Assembly (NCBI GenBank): GCA_951230915.1
Contig: OX579641.1
Coordinates: 11,532,001-11,596,000 of the forward strand
Direction: 5' to 3'
Length of the DNA: 64,000 bases
From: Antitrichia curtipendula
Lineage: Eukaryota > Streptophyta > Bryopsida > Hypnales > Leucodontaceae
This document shows positions 1 through 12,088 of this stretch, one piece after another. The first letter of the stretch is position 1, and every line of letters begins with the position of its first letter. The notes under the pieces were generated by a model. It saw nothing but the letters and a program-made list of their open reading frames with translations, was not told the origin of the DNA and did not search any database. Both the position numbers and the translations under genes were made by a program.

Positions 1-403
1 GGATTGCATCCGGATGAGTCTGTCATTATAGTAATGTGGGGATTGTAGGGGTTTCTTGAGTGACCTGCTAGCGTGGATTAGTTTCCGGGTTAGTTGTGAG
101 GAAGAACTTGCGTCCCATCTTTTTTTGTCCTTTTGTTATTTTCCTTTTTAGTGAAATCTTCAGTCACTCTAATCATCTGGAGGGTAGGATTTACGCGTCC
201 TTCTTTAACATAAGAGCGGACCCCTCCGTATACGAGGCTAAACTTCTACTTTCGATTACTAATAGTTTCGGATCCTTTTTGCTTTGGTTTGGTTTTCCAG
301 ATCCCATTCCGGTAATTTTGAGGAAGCTGCAATTAAAGTCTTTTGGAAATGATACACGGGTCATCTTGGGTGTTTTGTCATTTAGAACACCTAAAGGTAG
401 GAT
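1..403. other. No supported gene; 3' flank of transposase relic
   Basis: I see no gene here. The stretch lies downstream of the decayed minus-strand transposase that begins at about 404. Homology to the better copy at 55.5-58.8 kb fades to the left of 404. A short open frame at 96-563 on the plus strand has no recognisable motif and overlaps the relic, so I do not call it. Confidence 0.5.
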
Positions 404-3400
404 TTGTGCTTCTTTGTGCTACGACAATCATCGTTGTTGGATGAATTTTGCATACTCTCTAATGAAGATTGTACAATCTTCCCTCTTTCTTCTTGTACTT
501 GTTTTGATGCGCCTGATTTTATTAGTCTACCTAACTTATGGTCCCTTTTGGCTTTTAAAATAGACTTTCTAATACCTCCCTTAAGATCGTGGATTGGTTT
601 CACCTTTCGCTTAGCTAGAGACAGACATGCATCAAAGAGGATTCTACCTACATTTTGTTTTTTCGATGAAGAGATTGCAAAAGGCTCCATTACTCTTTTC
701 CTCTTAGCTTTTTTGCACTTCTTCACCGCATGTGGGCTTCCTTGTGAACCTCTTGGAATGTTTGTCTTCTCTGCAGACAAAGCTTTCAATATAGGGTTTA
801 ACGATTTGAATGGAGAACGCATTAAATGGCCAGAAAATCAACAAAACATAGACTCCAATGTTTCCACATCATTGTTGCTTGATGAAACAAATGGATTTGG
901 AGTGGTACCAATGTGCAATTTCTTTCAATTTGTTCAAATGTTGTTTTTTAAATCGTAAGTCTCCAGGACTAATCAAAGTTGTGCTACCGCTTGTATATAG
1001 TGCATGTCAAGGACCGCTGTGTAGTAGTAATTGAGGATCTCGCATGAGTTGCTTCATGCCTTTGACGTTGCGGTTTGGCATTGGACACATAGACTCCAAT
1101 ACACGTGGATCTTGGTTTTCTTCTATTTGAGGTTATTCTACTTGAACATTTTGAATGCCTAAAAGCCCAATATTTTCACTTGCCAATGCCCCTATTAATT
1201 CAACACTTTGGTTGACCACATTTGTGTGGGACTTCACCCCACACTCTCTCATATCATTGTATTGATCATTTTCTTTCGCTCCTACCATTGTCATGGATGG
1301 ATACTTGGAAATTCGAATCACTTCATCCGTTTAGGGAGTTTCATCATCTATAAACATTGCCTCATTTTCCTCCGCTACCTTCGCATGAATATTTTCCCTA
1401 TCTGCTAGAATGTTTTCATTACGCAACAATCCAGTTCCATCTAAGTATTTAGCTATCAAAGGTCCATCTTCATCATACTCACAGTCGTCTTCATCCAACA
1501 TGAAGTTGTAAGGGTCTTTACAATCGTCTCCGATGTCTTTATTGTAATGAGGTTGGCTTCGAAGCGGTTCATCATCGGAATTGTGGATGCCATGGTCATC
1601 TTCATAGTCCATGAGGGGATCAACTTCTTCACCATCTTTGCCACCTTCATCTTCCAATGAAGACAAGGTCAAATCCTCCAACTCAAAGTTTTCATCGTAC
1701 CACTTTTTCTCGTCGTTTTGCTTTGATCCAACAAGGACTTTGGAATTGGTGTACACATATACCAAATCCTGTGCTCTTTGTGGCTTCAATTTGTTCCGAT
1801 ATTTGTTGTGAACAAAAGAATAGCTATTCCACTTTTGTTCAGATGAAGACGATGATATCGGTTGGGCCAAAATCCTCTTGGCAATTGGAACAATGAGCTT
1901 CCTGCACATGCCCTCAAAATTCCACCAAGCATGTGTCGACAATTGTTGTTCATCCGGATCCAACATGTTGTGGAACGGAGGTTCCCTATGGCGGAAAGCT
2001 ACAAATTCTTTCACAACCTTCGCGTACTCTAAAGGTGTACATATTTGCATTAAAACGCGCTTACATATGGCCATGGCATCGGTGTCGTCGGCTAGTTCTT
2101 TGTCTTCAAGAAGGTAGGGATTCAAAAGTGCTCCTGCATAATGTACATCAGTCTTCATCATATCACGTCGTTTGTAGAACGGCTTCACCAACGGGATGGC
2201 TTTGTCCAAAGCCAAACAAAAAGGCTCTTTGTCTAAAGCAAGGACGTGCTTCTCTAGTTTCCTCATAATATGTAACATCTTGCCCATGCATGGTGTCTCG
2301 CATCCAAATCACAAAAAGCATTGACAATTTGAGCTGTCACATCTTTAAAATTCTGACAATGACGCCAAAAATGTCCACTTAGAATAGTCTTCTTCACCCA
2401 TTCAGATTCTAAACGAGTTTTAGATTTTTGCGAATGCTTCCTTCCATATTCCTCCCATTACGGGTCCGTCATAGTTTGCTGCAATTGTGCTTTCACCTTA
2501 AGCATACGTGCAACCATGTTGTAATTTGAGACAAATCTTGTTTCCACCGTCAACAACAAGTTGTACTGCATTGAATATTTTTGAAGTATCACAAGCGGCA
2601 TGTGCCTCTTCTCAAAGAATTTGACTGTCTTTTGAAAAAATTTCACGACGTCGTCACTCCATTGTTTGTTCGCCCAATCTTTTAGCAACAAATTCAAAGC
2701 ATGCACCATGCAACCTTGGAAAAAAATGTGGAGATAGGTAGTAGATACCAAATTCTATGCTGTTGGATTTACAGCCACATTATCTATACTCACCTGCACT
2801 ACGTTTGCAGGGTCCACTTGTTCTATGAAACTCTCTAATATAGAGGCCAAATATAAAGCATCTTTAGTTTTCCCAATTGTATCTACCGATCCTAGGAATT
2901 GCTCACCCGCGTATGACACAAGCATGACATTTATCAATGGCCGATTTGAAACCGGGGTCCACCCATCAATAGACACTGTGGCTCCAAACTTCTTAATATT
3001 GGTTTATGTCCACTTACAGAGATTGACCTCCATGTCTACCTTTGCTTGGTCAAGCAATTTATGACATAGGTCATGGTATGATGGTGGGCTATAGGGTCGA
3101 TGAAACTCCGTCATTTTCTTCACTACTTCTTTGAAGGTTGGATTTTGGGCTACAGTAAATGGTATGTTTGCCGCATAAAAGAAATTGGCCCGCACTGCAT
3201 TCAAATTACGTTTATTTGCTTCTTCAAATCCTTCCACTAGCCTACTCTGTCTTTGAGGCTTACTGCTTAATGTCCGCTGAGTTCTATGTTCACCTGATGC
3301 TTGTGTATTTGGATTCATTTGGGAAGAACCAACAACACATTCCTTTGGTGCCGTGCATGAGTCTTCTTTGGTAGAATGCATAGTGTCTCTTGCATTTGAC

Positions 3401-3681
3401 ATAGCGCAAACAACTATAGCCATAGGTACGTCATTGCCATTCACATTGTGCGGAGTACTTCTTTGTGGAATCACTCTATTGCAACAAATAAATAGACCTC
3501 GAACTTCAGATGTCATTTGTGAACAAAGGCTGATTTCTTTGTCCCGACTATCAGATGTGCCTTCATATCCCAAATGGATAAACATACGAACCACCTTCTT
3601 GGCAAATACCAAATTGCAAGCCTTGCATTGTACTTTTCTATTTGAAGAGGTTCCGTACCAAGAAGACTAATCCTTGCTCAT
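404..3681 (-). pseudogene. hAT transposase pseudogene (BED/DUF659/hAT-dimer), left copy
   Basis: This is a decayed relative of the open transposase at 55502-58816 and matches it along its whole length. Its start codon at 3679-3681 corresponds to the ATG at 58816. The recognisable blocks, in gene order, are BED-like finger plus start of DUF659 (3612-3004), the IDGW segment (2976-2755), the H-A-L-N-L-L segment (2751-2458), the dimerisation domain and acidic tail (2287-1331), and the basic C-terminus (822-404). Stops interrupt the frame near 3004, 2755, 1331 and 1133. The frame shifts between 2458 and 2287 and shifts back between 1133 and 822. In the dimerisation block the conserved C-E-R-N-W has become S-E-Q-K-W, so the Glu remains but its neighbours are lost. 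It cannot encode active transposase. It shows that the whole gene, including the long C-terminal extension, existed in at least two copies. Confidence 0.92.
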
Positions 3682-3719
3682 GGTGACTATTTTAAGTTCT
3701 TTATATTTGAATCAAAACG

Positions 3720-3945
3720 GTTGGGCGGACATCGGACGGGCAAATGAGACAATGGAAAAGCGGACGAGCGCACGGCAGATAGAAATGCGGACGGTCTGAT
3801 GGGCCGACGAAAAGCCGAAAAAGCGGACGAGAGGACGGACAGGCAGATAATACAATTTTAATAGAATTCTTTTAGTGTACAGAAAGGCAGACATGTGGAT
3901 AATGCGGACGGAATGACGGACAGGCGGACGGGAGGACAGAATTGT
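3720..3945. repeat. GTCCG/CGGAC-rich array, left copy
   Basis: Degenerate repeats of the core CGGAC (for example ggcggacatcggacgggc) fill this stretch and stand out from the AT-rich surroundings. The array begins about 40 bp upstream of the relic transposase start at 3681 and separates it from the RING-type relic at 4259-6383. The same order is seen at 59104-59440 in the right copy. Confidence 0.85.
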
Positions 3946-4258
3946 AGGTGCAAATAAAAAAGAACGGTTCATAGGCATGGGGTTATAAAAAATAACATAA
4001 AAATAACATAAAATTAATATAAAATGATCTTCTACAATAGGTACACAAAAAAAACATATTTGACCAAAAAATAAGGCAAAATTTACCATGATAGAAAACC
4101 AAATCCAAACATATTTGTATTGCATAAAAATTTATATATTAATTAAAAGCAACTCATGGCATACCCTGAGTGTTGTGCATTACTAATATTGAATCCTCAT
4201 GAGATCCAAATAAGTACAAAATAATTCTCATTGGTCACCCTCTAATACAAATACTATA
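3946..4258. other. AT-rich spacer, no gene
   Basis: AT-rich DNA between the GTCCG array and the 3' end of the RING-type relic. It is alignable by eye with about 59441-59784 in the right copy (shared segments around aataacataaaataac and ttaattaaaagcaactcatg), so it belongs to the element. No coding potential is seen. Confidence 0.6.
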
Positions 4259-6383
4259 TTGTATCACCGCTACCTTCCGCGAAGCACCCTCTTATTTCTT
4301 AAGTCTTTGATTTGCTCTGCAATTTTGAAGACCACCCGACCCGGAGCATGTGTTTCCCCCTGATCGGATTTCCATGTCCACAACAGTGAATTTTCATTTG
4401 GTTTCTGGAGAGTGGTCATCTTTGTCTTCAATCTGTCGTTTATTCTTCCTCATGGGAGACAAATCTACTTCCTTTGCCTTCAAGGCTCTCAAAGTCGAAT
4501 AAATCTTTTCTATCATAGCATTGACCGCTTTGTCATCATCTCTGGGGACCAACTATAATGCTTGACCTGTGCCCTGTAGAAAAGTCCTCCATGTCGCTAT
4601 AATGTCGGTGATCTTCTTATCAAATGCACTTGCTACCTCCACGAGTGCATGTTCTGTGTTTGATTGCCCATCTACATTAAAAGTAGCACAAACTTTTGCA
4701 ACTTCTTCCAATTTTGATAAAAAAAAAAAGGGCCCTCCCTATTAAAGTGTGATTGTATGTCCTGTACTGCTCATTGCACTCTTGGGATGGTTGCACTTCT
4801 ACCCAGACACCATCTGTTCTTTTTTCGCACTTCTTTTTCAAGAAATCAGAAGAATTTTTGATGTGAGATGCTCCAATGTCCCCCTATGCTACGACAAAAC
4901 AATTCTCGAGCCTCCGAGTCTTCAATATCCCTAGCCTACAATTCCACCTCTCTATTGTACATCATCCACTCAAAGTCATCCAATTCGGAATTGTAGTTCT
5001 CATAAAGCTCATGCATGAGTTTTTGCGAATTTCAAATTAGAGGTTGCCCCCAATGAATGTAATTTTGAAATAGAAATGGCTTTTGGTCAAGTGGAAGAGC
5101 CATCGATTGTATTCGTGGCTAGGGGGCATGCTCTCCTTGTGCCCAACCATTTCGTAAAATCTAGGGCTCAAAGGAGAATGACACTCGGGACAAATTGAAC
5201 GAACGAGGGATACTTTCACCGTGCACGTGATATGGAAAGTGTGGCGACACTGGCCCATAATTAAGGCACCCTCGGGAACCAAAATGAACTAGACAAAGGC
5301 TGCATTTATTCCGTATTAGAACAAGCACCATGCATTACTATCTTGTCTGCCTCTTTGATGTGCGTTGAATGCGTGTTGTAAAGGGCCCAACCTTCTTCTA
5401 GTTCTAAGGTCCAATTGATGGACTGCAACGCACCATTTCTTGTGTCATTCAACCGCTTGGACATTGCATCCATGTCCCCCCAATATATGACTTCAATCAA
5501 TCCCTCTAATGTACCTCAAACATCCTTCTAATAGCTAGGAGGTCAGAGTGCATGGCATTGAATTGCCCCTTTGACTTCATTGCTAATTTGAGAAGCCCTT
5601 TCATTGCTAGGATTACTACAGATGGTTTGTCTTGTAGTTTTTGAACCCACGTCAACCAACAAGTGTTGGAACTATTTTTTAGCAAGCATTATTTAGCTCC
5701 ACTACTCGAATCATTTTCTGATACTTTGACTCCAAATAGACGTTCTGTTGAGTTACCTGCTCTAATTCACACTTACCTCTTCGACCTCGCGGCCTTCTAT
5801 TTGCATGGACGCGTCTTGGAATGTGGGAGGAGGATTATCTATGGCAGTTTTGGATATTACTTGCCTTCAGTTGTTTTCCTCAACCGCTTATACCTGCCTG
5901 ACTCCACCGATTTTCGGAAGAATACATCTTCCATCCTTGAAATTCTTTTGTTTAAGCACTATAATTTTGTACTCCAATTTCTCGATAAATTGCCTTTGAG
6001 CAATTATGGTGTCATATTGGCGCACCTATGCTTTCTCAAAATTTTCATGTTTAGCATCCAATTCAACCAATCCAACTTTCAACTGCTCGTGCTCTACCTT
6101 CAAGGCCTTATATTTCTCATTCTCTTGAGACAAGATGTGCAGCTCGCGCTTCATTTGGACCCAATCCTCCAATAATGGTTTCAAAGACGTAACGAAATCC
6201 AAAAAAGACATGGCACCAAACACCAACTCGGGCCCGAATTTGGTGAATTCATGAGCAATTTCCATAAGTTTGGGGGCAATGCTAGCTACAAATCCAGCTG
6301 TAACCGACGATCCTTTTGAGGTTTCCACAAAATTGGGCCATTCACCACTATATTTGGCGTAGGGAATACTCGGGCCGGCCTCT
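4259..6383 (-). pseudogene. Coiled-coil/RING-H2 protein pseudogene, left copy, truncated
   Basis: This is a decayed copy of the gene at 59785-62598. The coiled-coil part lies at 6383-6026, a middle part at 5500-5306 and the RING-H2 finger near 5282-5170. The finger keeps the C-x-H-x2-H-x2-C and C-x2-C ligands. It is useful because it reads through positions where the right copy has stops: it has Q at the place of the right copy's TAA near 61696, Q where the right copy has TGA near 61373, and Arg-Asn where the right copy has TAA near 60987. It has its own lesions, including a stop near 6026 and a frame change between 5306 and 5282. At about 6384 its sequence ends abruptly at a TGTGG junction with an unrelated LTR-like repeat, so the N-terminal part is missing. 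Function unknown; the RING-H2 fold suggests an E3 ubiquitin ligase-like role by family analogy. Confidence 0.8.
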
Positions 6384-7555
6384 GTGGACGCAAGATTACC
6401 CACCCTTGGTAATCAGGCGAATACCGACCAGGTTCTATGCCTTTATCCACCTTTTGAATATGTGGGGGTGTTGTGAGCGCAGTCCATTGTGCCTTCCAAG
6501 CAATGGATCTTTTTTGCTAACGTCTCCTGAGTGTCGTGGATGATAGCAAAACTACTAAAAATACATGGATAACTAACAGACTGACTGTAATGACCGGGGT
6601 TGATAGTAAGATCCTAAATCCCTAACTATCTATCCTATGTCTAGGGTTGGCCGGGTAGTTGGCGTCATTTCTAACGTCCCTAACTACGTGAAAGGGGAAC
6701 CCTTAAGTTCCCTCCATGAATGTCTAAGACTATCTTTTGAGGTTTGACACTTCTCTCGGAAGCTTTAACTTCTATTTCTAATTTTTACCTTTACTTATCA
6801 TGGTTTACTATTCACGTGAAAAGGGCCAATTAAGAAAATCAATGCTAATGAGGAAAAAACACCAAGTATTGATTCAAGAACTCACCTCGTCACTACCGGT
6901 GTCGGAAATACGCTCGTCCGCATCCGTGCGTACATTTCCATACTCCATGGTGGCCCTTGGGTTGTGGGAATCTTTTCCAAATTCACTGCTTATATTTCGA
7001 AAATTAGGACCCCGTGCGATCTAAACCTTTTTCTTTTCTTTCCTCCTTCCTTCTCCTTCCCTTCTCTTTCTTTTTCTTTCCCTTTCTCTCTTTCTACACT
7101 AATACTATTCTATCTAAACTTTTATGGATGTCTTACAACTATAGATTCAAACCCCAAAAAGGTTTTAATGTCTCTCATACCCTCTTACACGACCTTGTCT
7201 TTGTGTCATCCTAATCCTTCTCCTAATGGTCACTATGAATTCCCAAAATTTCCTTCCTAACACTTATTTAGCTAAATCTAGGTCACTATTTATCGTCACT
7301 CTCACCTAAGTTGCCCATATATCCATCCCCTCCTTTCCTCTTCCTTCTATCTTAGAGTGGTTTAGCAGGTTTTTGGGACGGACAATTTTTTCCTACGTAG
7401 AGCTTTAGCCAGGACTGGACCCCATCTCTCTTCTTTTCTCTCTCTCTATCGTCACCTTGTCAGGTTTTTCTGTTTTGACAACGAGCCCGAGTCCTTACCT
7501 AGACTCTAATTTCATCGAGCCTAGTATTTAATTTTCCCTTAGAAACTGATTTCTA
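6384..7555. repeat. LTR-like block Y1
   Basis: First of two directly repeated blocks. It starts TGTGGACGCAAGATTACCC and includes a run with gcctttatccacctttt, a segment with ccatactccatggtgg, and a CT-rich tract near 7030-7100. The same series recurs from 7721 in block Y2. The TG start and its abrupt junction with the RING relic suggest an LTR retrotransposon edge, but I find no reverse transcriptase, integrase or primer-binding site. Confidence 0.6.
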
Positions 7556-7573
7556 GCCCTTTGTAGTTAGTTT

Positions 7574-7720
7574 TGCCAAGCCCTTGGACTGATTCCCGAC
7601 TCCCCTGGCCCTTGCTGGTTCTCGACTCCTTTGCCCTGGATGGTTACCCGATTCCCTTGTCCTGGCTGGTTCCCAACTCCCCTTGCTCGGACTGATTTGA
7701 CCCCCCTTGTGCTGACTGGT
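7574..7720. repeat. Minisatellite, ~30-bp units (gactcccc/ggtt)
   Basis: Degenerate tandem units built on gactcccctggcccttgc and ctggttcccgactcc. Related units recur at 9245-9512 and 11650-11832, each at the edge of a larger repeat block. Confidence 0.65.
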
Positions 7721-9240
7721 GTGGGCGCAAGATTACCCACCCTTGGTAATCGGGCGAACACCAACCAGGTTCTATGCCTTTATCCACCTTTTTAAATACA
7801 AGGGGGTGTTGTGAGTGCGGTCCACTGTGCCTTCCAAGCAATGGATCTTTTGTGCTAACGTTTTCTGAGTGTCGTGGATGGCAGCGAATACTACTAGAAT
7901 TGCATAGATAGCTCGCAAGCTGACTGTGATGAGCAAAAGTGATTGGTAATTCCTACCTCCTTAACTGTCTATCCTATGTATAGGATTTTCTGGGTAGTTG
8001 GCGTCATTTCTAACGTCCTTAACTATGTGAACGGGGAACCTTATGTTCCTTCCATAAGTGTTGAATACTAATTTTTGGAGGGTTGACACTTCTCCCGGAA
8101 GTTTCAACCTTACGGCTAACCCTAAGCTTAAGTTTTTTTCTTTTAATTCCTGACTTCTAAATATAACTCTAAATTTTTACTCCTAAATTTAACTCTGGAT
8201 TTTTACTCCTAATTTTAACTCTAAATTTTTACTCCTAATTTTTAACTCTAAATGTTTACTCCTAATTTTTAACTCCAAATTTTTACTCCTAAATTTAACT
8301 CTAAATTTTTACTCCTAATTTTTAACTCTAAATTTTTACTCCTAATTTTAATTCTAAATTTTTACTCCTAAATTTAACTCTAAATTTTTACTCTAATTTT
8401 TACTCTAAATTTTTACTCCTAAATTTAACTCTGGATTTTTACCCCTAATTTTTAACTCTAAATGTTTGCTCCTAATTTTTTATCCTGGGTCACTATTCAC
8501 TTGAACGGCTAACTAAGGGAAAAAATCAATGCTAATAAGGAGAAGCATCAAGTTTGATTCAAGGACTTACCTCGTCACTACCAGTGTCGGAGATGCGCTT
8601 GTCCGCATCCGCGCGCCCATTTCCATACTCCATGGTGGTCCGTGGGTCGTGGGAAGTTTTCCCCAAGTCTATCGCTTATGTTATAAAAATTTGTGGATAC
8701 CGTGTGATCTAACCTCTTTCTTTCCTTTCCGCCTTCTTTCCTTCTCCTTTTCTTTCCCTTTCTCTCTTTCTACACTAACACTATTCTACCTAAGCTTTGA
8801 TAGGGTGTCTTACAACTATAGATTCAAACCCCAAGAAGTTTTAATGTCCCTCCTAACCTCTTACACAACCTTGTCTTCGGGTCATCATAATCCTACTTCC
8901 TAATGGTCACTATAAATCCTCGATATTTCCTTTCTAACACCTATTTAGCTAAGCCTAGGGCACTATTTATCGTCTCTCTCCCCCTTTTCCTATTTAATTC
9001 TATGACTCACTAACCTCCCTCCATTGTGTGTAGTTGTGATTTTGGTGAGAGTTGAGAGTTATTTGATGCAGGTATGGAGGTGCGACTTATCCCTTCTTTC
9101 TCCTTCCCTCCATTCTCCTCCCTTTTGTGTTTTTTTTCTTTCCCTTGACTTCAACCCCTTTAACCTTCCCCTAACCCTCACTAATTCCAACCTTTCTCTT
9201 TGTTTTGTTTTTTCTCTCTCACTAAACCCTAGACTCCCTG
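7721..9240. repeat. LTR-like block Y2
   Basis: Second copy of block Y, starting TGTGGGCGCAAGATTACCC about 1.34 kb after Y1. It follows Y1 for most of its length and is longer because of the internal array at 8151-8483. No gene is supported inside it. Confidence 0.6.
8151..8483. repeat. AT-rich tandem array, ~20-27-bp unit
   Basis: About 14 degenerate head-to-tail copies of a unit resembling taactctaaatttttactcc. The array lies inside block Y2 and is absent at the same place in Y1, so it expanded after the block was duplicated. Confidence 0.85.
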
Positions 9241-9244
9241 GACC

Positions 9245-9512
9245 AACTCGGCTGTGACTAGCGACCTGCCCAGACCCCCCCTCCAGTGACTGTCCCGACT
9301 CCCCAGCGATTTTCCCGACTCCCCAGCGACCTTCCCGACTCCCAGCGACTGGCCCGACCCCCAGCGATTCACCCAACTGCCCAGGGACTCACCCGACTCC
9401 CCGGCGACTGGCCCAACCCCCTTGTGACTCAACCCCGACTCCCCAGGGACTCACCCCAACTCCCCAGCAACTGGCCCGACCCCCCAGCAACTGGACCAGA
9501 CCTCCTTACAAC
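9245..9512. repeat. Minisatellite, ~20-bp unit (ccccagcgactggcccgact)
   Basis: GC-rich tandem copies of ccccagcgactggcccgact and variants. Open frames that run through it on both strands are repeat artefacts. Confidence 0.85.
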
Positions 9513-9649
9513 TGAATCCACTTTTTGGGGTTCCTTAAGGGAACCCACCCAAGCAAATCTAAATCGAACTTTTGGTAATCTTTCCCCGGTTTTTGGTGTG
9601 GTTTCTTGTTTTACGGACGCCGGCTCACAAGGGGTGGGGTGACTCTTAA

Positions 9650-11594
9650 CTTAGATTTAATCTCGGACGCTAAATCTTGGACTTTTCTGAGAACGTCTCG
9701 GACTCTAGACTTTGGAATGAAAGTACATAGGAGTTCAAAGCTTCGCCGTAGAATTGGCTTTAACACCAACTTTAGGACTTATGATACCCCTGCGTTCAAA
9801 GCTCCGCCGTCTAAGGCTTGTTTTTAACACGTACTTTAGGACTAGGGCTGGTCACAGGTTCAAAGCTTCGCCGTTCCCCGGGGGGTGGGGTCCACTCACA
9901 ACCAACAACGGAAAAGACAACTCTGGTTAGGACTCAATACGGGGGCACACATGCACACAAGGTCAATGATCACGGGTAAACTATCATAGACTAAAGGCCC
10001 CCCAAAGCGGCATCGCCAAGGTACGGTGGGGGGTGACTTTAGGATTAGTACAAGGCATAAGAAGTCACACGAGTATAGGGGAGACCCGTTCAACTCACAA
10101 CAAGGATGCAAGGCAAGATAAGGTAGAAGGACCCAAAGGACCTTCAAAGAGAGCTTGAAATTGAGCAACGACTCACAACAAGGATGCAAGGCAAGGTAAG
10201 GTAGAAGGACCCAAAGGACCTTCAAAGAGAGCTTGAAATAGAGCAACAAAGGGAGCCAAAAGTGCTTCAAAAACACCGTAGAGGTTTCTTGGCTAAAACG
10301 CCAAAAAATCCCAACATAAGTTGGACCCACGGACCCAAAACAAGATTTGGGGGTGTTCAAGAGAGAAAAATGGGGACCTTAAATAGGTTCCAAGGCCCCA
10401 CCTTCCCCTCAAGAGCTCTAAAGTAACCTTATCAACTTGGATTTTCATCCTCATCTTCAAAGATTTTCATCCTAATCCCTAAAAAACTACTTTTACCTAT
10501 CTACGTTGGACCAACCTCCTAACTTTTGGAGAGTTACTCCAATCGTCAAACGGATTGCGCCAGTGGCTCCAGATTGCCGTGTTTAGTCCAAGATCCCCCT
10601 ACCCCCCGTACCGAGGACAAAAAACCATCGTAGGCTAATTTAGTTTAAAAAACTAAACCGTGGTAAAATCCTAGATATTGGGGGTCTCCTATTTTGAGAA
10701 ATGTAAATAGTTTAGGGTCTCCGGTAGGTGTGAAGGAGTCGGAAAAGACTCTTGGTTAACTTTGTTCCGCCGTCGTATGGTCCTGGAATGCCGGTCAACG
10801 TGGCGGGGACCCCGCCACGTGATTAATTCTCGAGGAATCTCGCCGGTTCGGGTACTTGCCGCTATCGGAATGTCGCGAAACTTCACGGAGCGCATTATTA
10901 ACATAAAACAAACTAGTCTAATTTTTAGTGAGATTTTCTGGCAACCTGGGTAATTTCCATGAAATTCCCGTTGGAGGTTAAAAGAGTTGACCACCCGCAA
11001 AAGGTTCTTCTGCAAGTCGGAAGATGACGGGATTTTTCACATGACCTCTCATGGGGTCACATGAAAGATGTGCAGGTGCGTTTCCGTACCTGGCACAATT
11101 GGTCAGTGGAGATGAATTGGTCATCTCTTTGAGCTTATCGATGATGCGGGAATCTTTTGCAGATAGAAGAATCTTGGCGAATCGGTTTTGTCGTTGGACT
11201 CCTGGCATGGGATTTATCCTAGGACACCATCCTTGGGCTGTAGATTCCTCCATGGCCCGGTCTTGCGTCAGTGGCTCCTGCATGCTAACAATCGGGGTTT
11301 GGAGAATTTCTAAACCTAACTCTAGGACCCGACCTAGTGGCCTCGTTGTGGATCCCTCGGACCGACTTAGCCATGAATTGCCACATTCATGGTGGGATTT
11401 AGCCCTTTTGGGCCTATGTGACTTGAATCCTACAAATCCACCCGTTTCGTTCTTTCTACCTATTTTTGGGCCCGGTTTGGTGGGATTCTAAGTCTAAACA
11501 CAAATCTAGATCAAATACTATAATGGATATGTTACAACCTTATTTTGGTTCTACACTCTTTTTATGGCTTTTTGTATATTTTTCTTAACTTTAA
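9650..11594. repeat. LTR-like block X1
   Basis: First of two directly repeated ~1.9 kb blocks (the second is 12089-14007). It opens with three ~65-bp units that each contain ttcaaagcttcgccgt, followed by the conserved aagcggcatcgccaagg segment near 10006-10022. It ends at ttaactttaa (TTAA at 11591-11594), exactly the site occupied by a TTAA element in X2. It contains tgttaca near 11530, which on the minus strand reads TGTAACA as in many Ty3-type LTR starts. This LTR reading is inference; no coding region is present. Confidence 0.65.
10094..10249. repeat. Recent 78-bp tandem duplication
   Basis: Two almost identical head-to-tail copies of 78 bp (start ctcacaacaaggatgcaagg at 10094 and at 10172). 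Block X2 has no such duplication, so it is specific to X1 and recent. Confidence 0.9.
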
Positions 11595-11649
11595 ATTGCA
11601 AATTTCCAAAAAAATAATTTTACGAGTCCCAAGTGACAAATTGGGAGCT

Positions 11650-11832
11650 CACAACTGGTTACCCGACTCCCCTTGCTGGACTGATTCGACCCCCCTTGTG
11701 CTGATTGGTTACCCGACTCCCCTTGCTAGACTGGTTCGATCCCCCTTTGCTCTAACTGGTTACCCGCTCCCCTAGCTGGACTGGTTTGACCTCTTTTACT
11801 CTAGTTGGTTACCCGATCCCCTTGTTGGACTG
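11650..11832. repeat. Minisatellite, ~45-bp unit (ggttacccgactcccc)
   Basis: About four tandem units of the form ggttacccgactccccttgc followed by a ctggttcgaccccc-like half. It is related to the minisatellites at 7574 and 9245. Confidence 0.8.
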
Positions 11833-11839
11833 GTTTCTT

Positions 11840-12050
11840 TCTTTCTAAAAAAAAGACTGATTTTTTCTAACTAAGAAACGAATTTTCTCTACACTAAAGG
11901 ATTGATTTTTTCTAACTAAGAAACGGGTTTTTTCTAAACTAAAAGACTGGTCTCTTCTAAACTAAGGGACGGATTTTCTCTAAACTAAAGGATTGGTTTT
12001 CTCTAAACTAAGGGACGGGTTTTTCTCTATACTAAAAGGGAGTAAGTTTG
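11840..12050. repeat. AT-rich tandem array, ~25-bp unit
   Basis: About eight degenerate copies of a unit like ttttctctaaactaaaggac, in which ctaaactaag recurs with phase-keeping variation. It bridges the minisatellite and block X2. Confidence 0.8.
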
Positions 12051-12088
12051 AACACTAAATTTGTAAACCGTAAAGGGCCCTACCTATC

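Noticed and set aside
9024..9642. Open frames of 77-118 codons on both strands rich in Pro/Leu and Gly/Ser
   Set aside because: They translate the ~20-bp minisatellite and CT-rich tracts.
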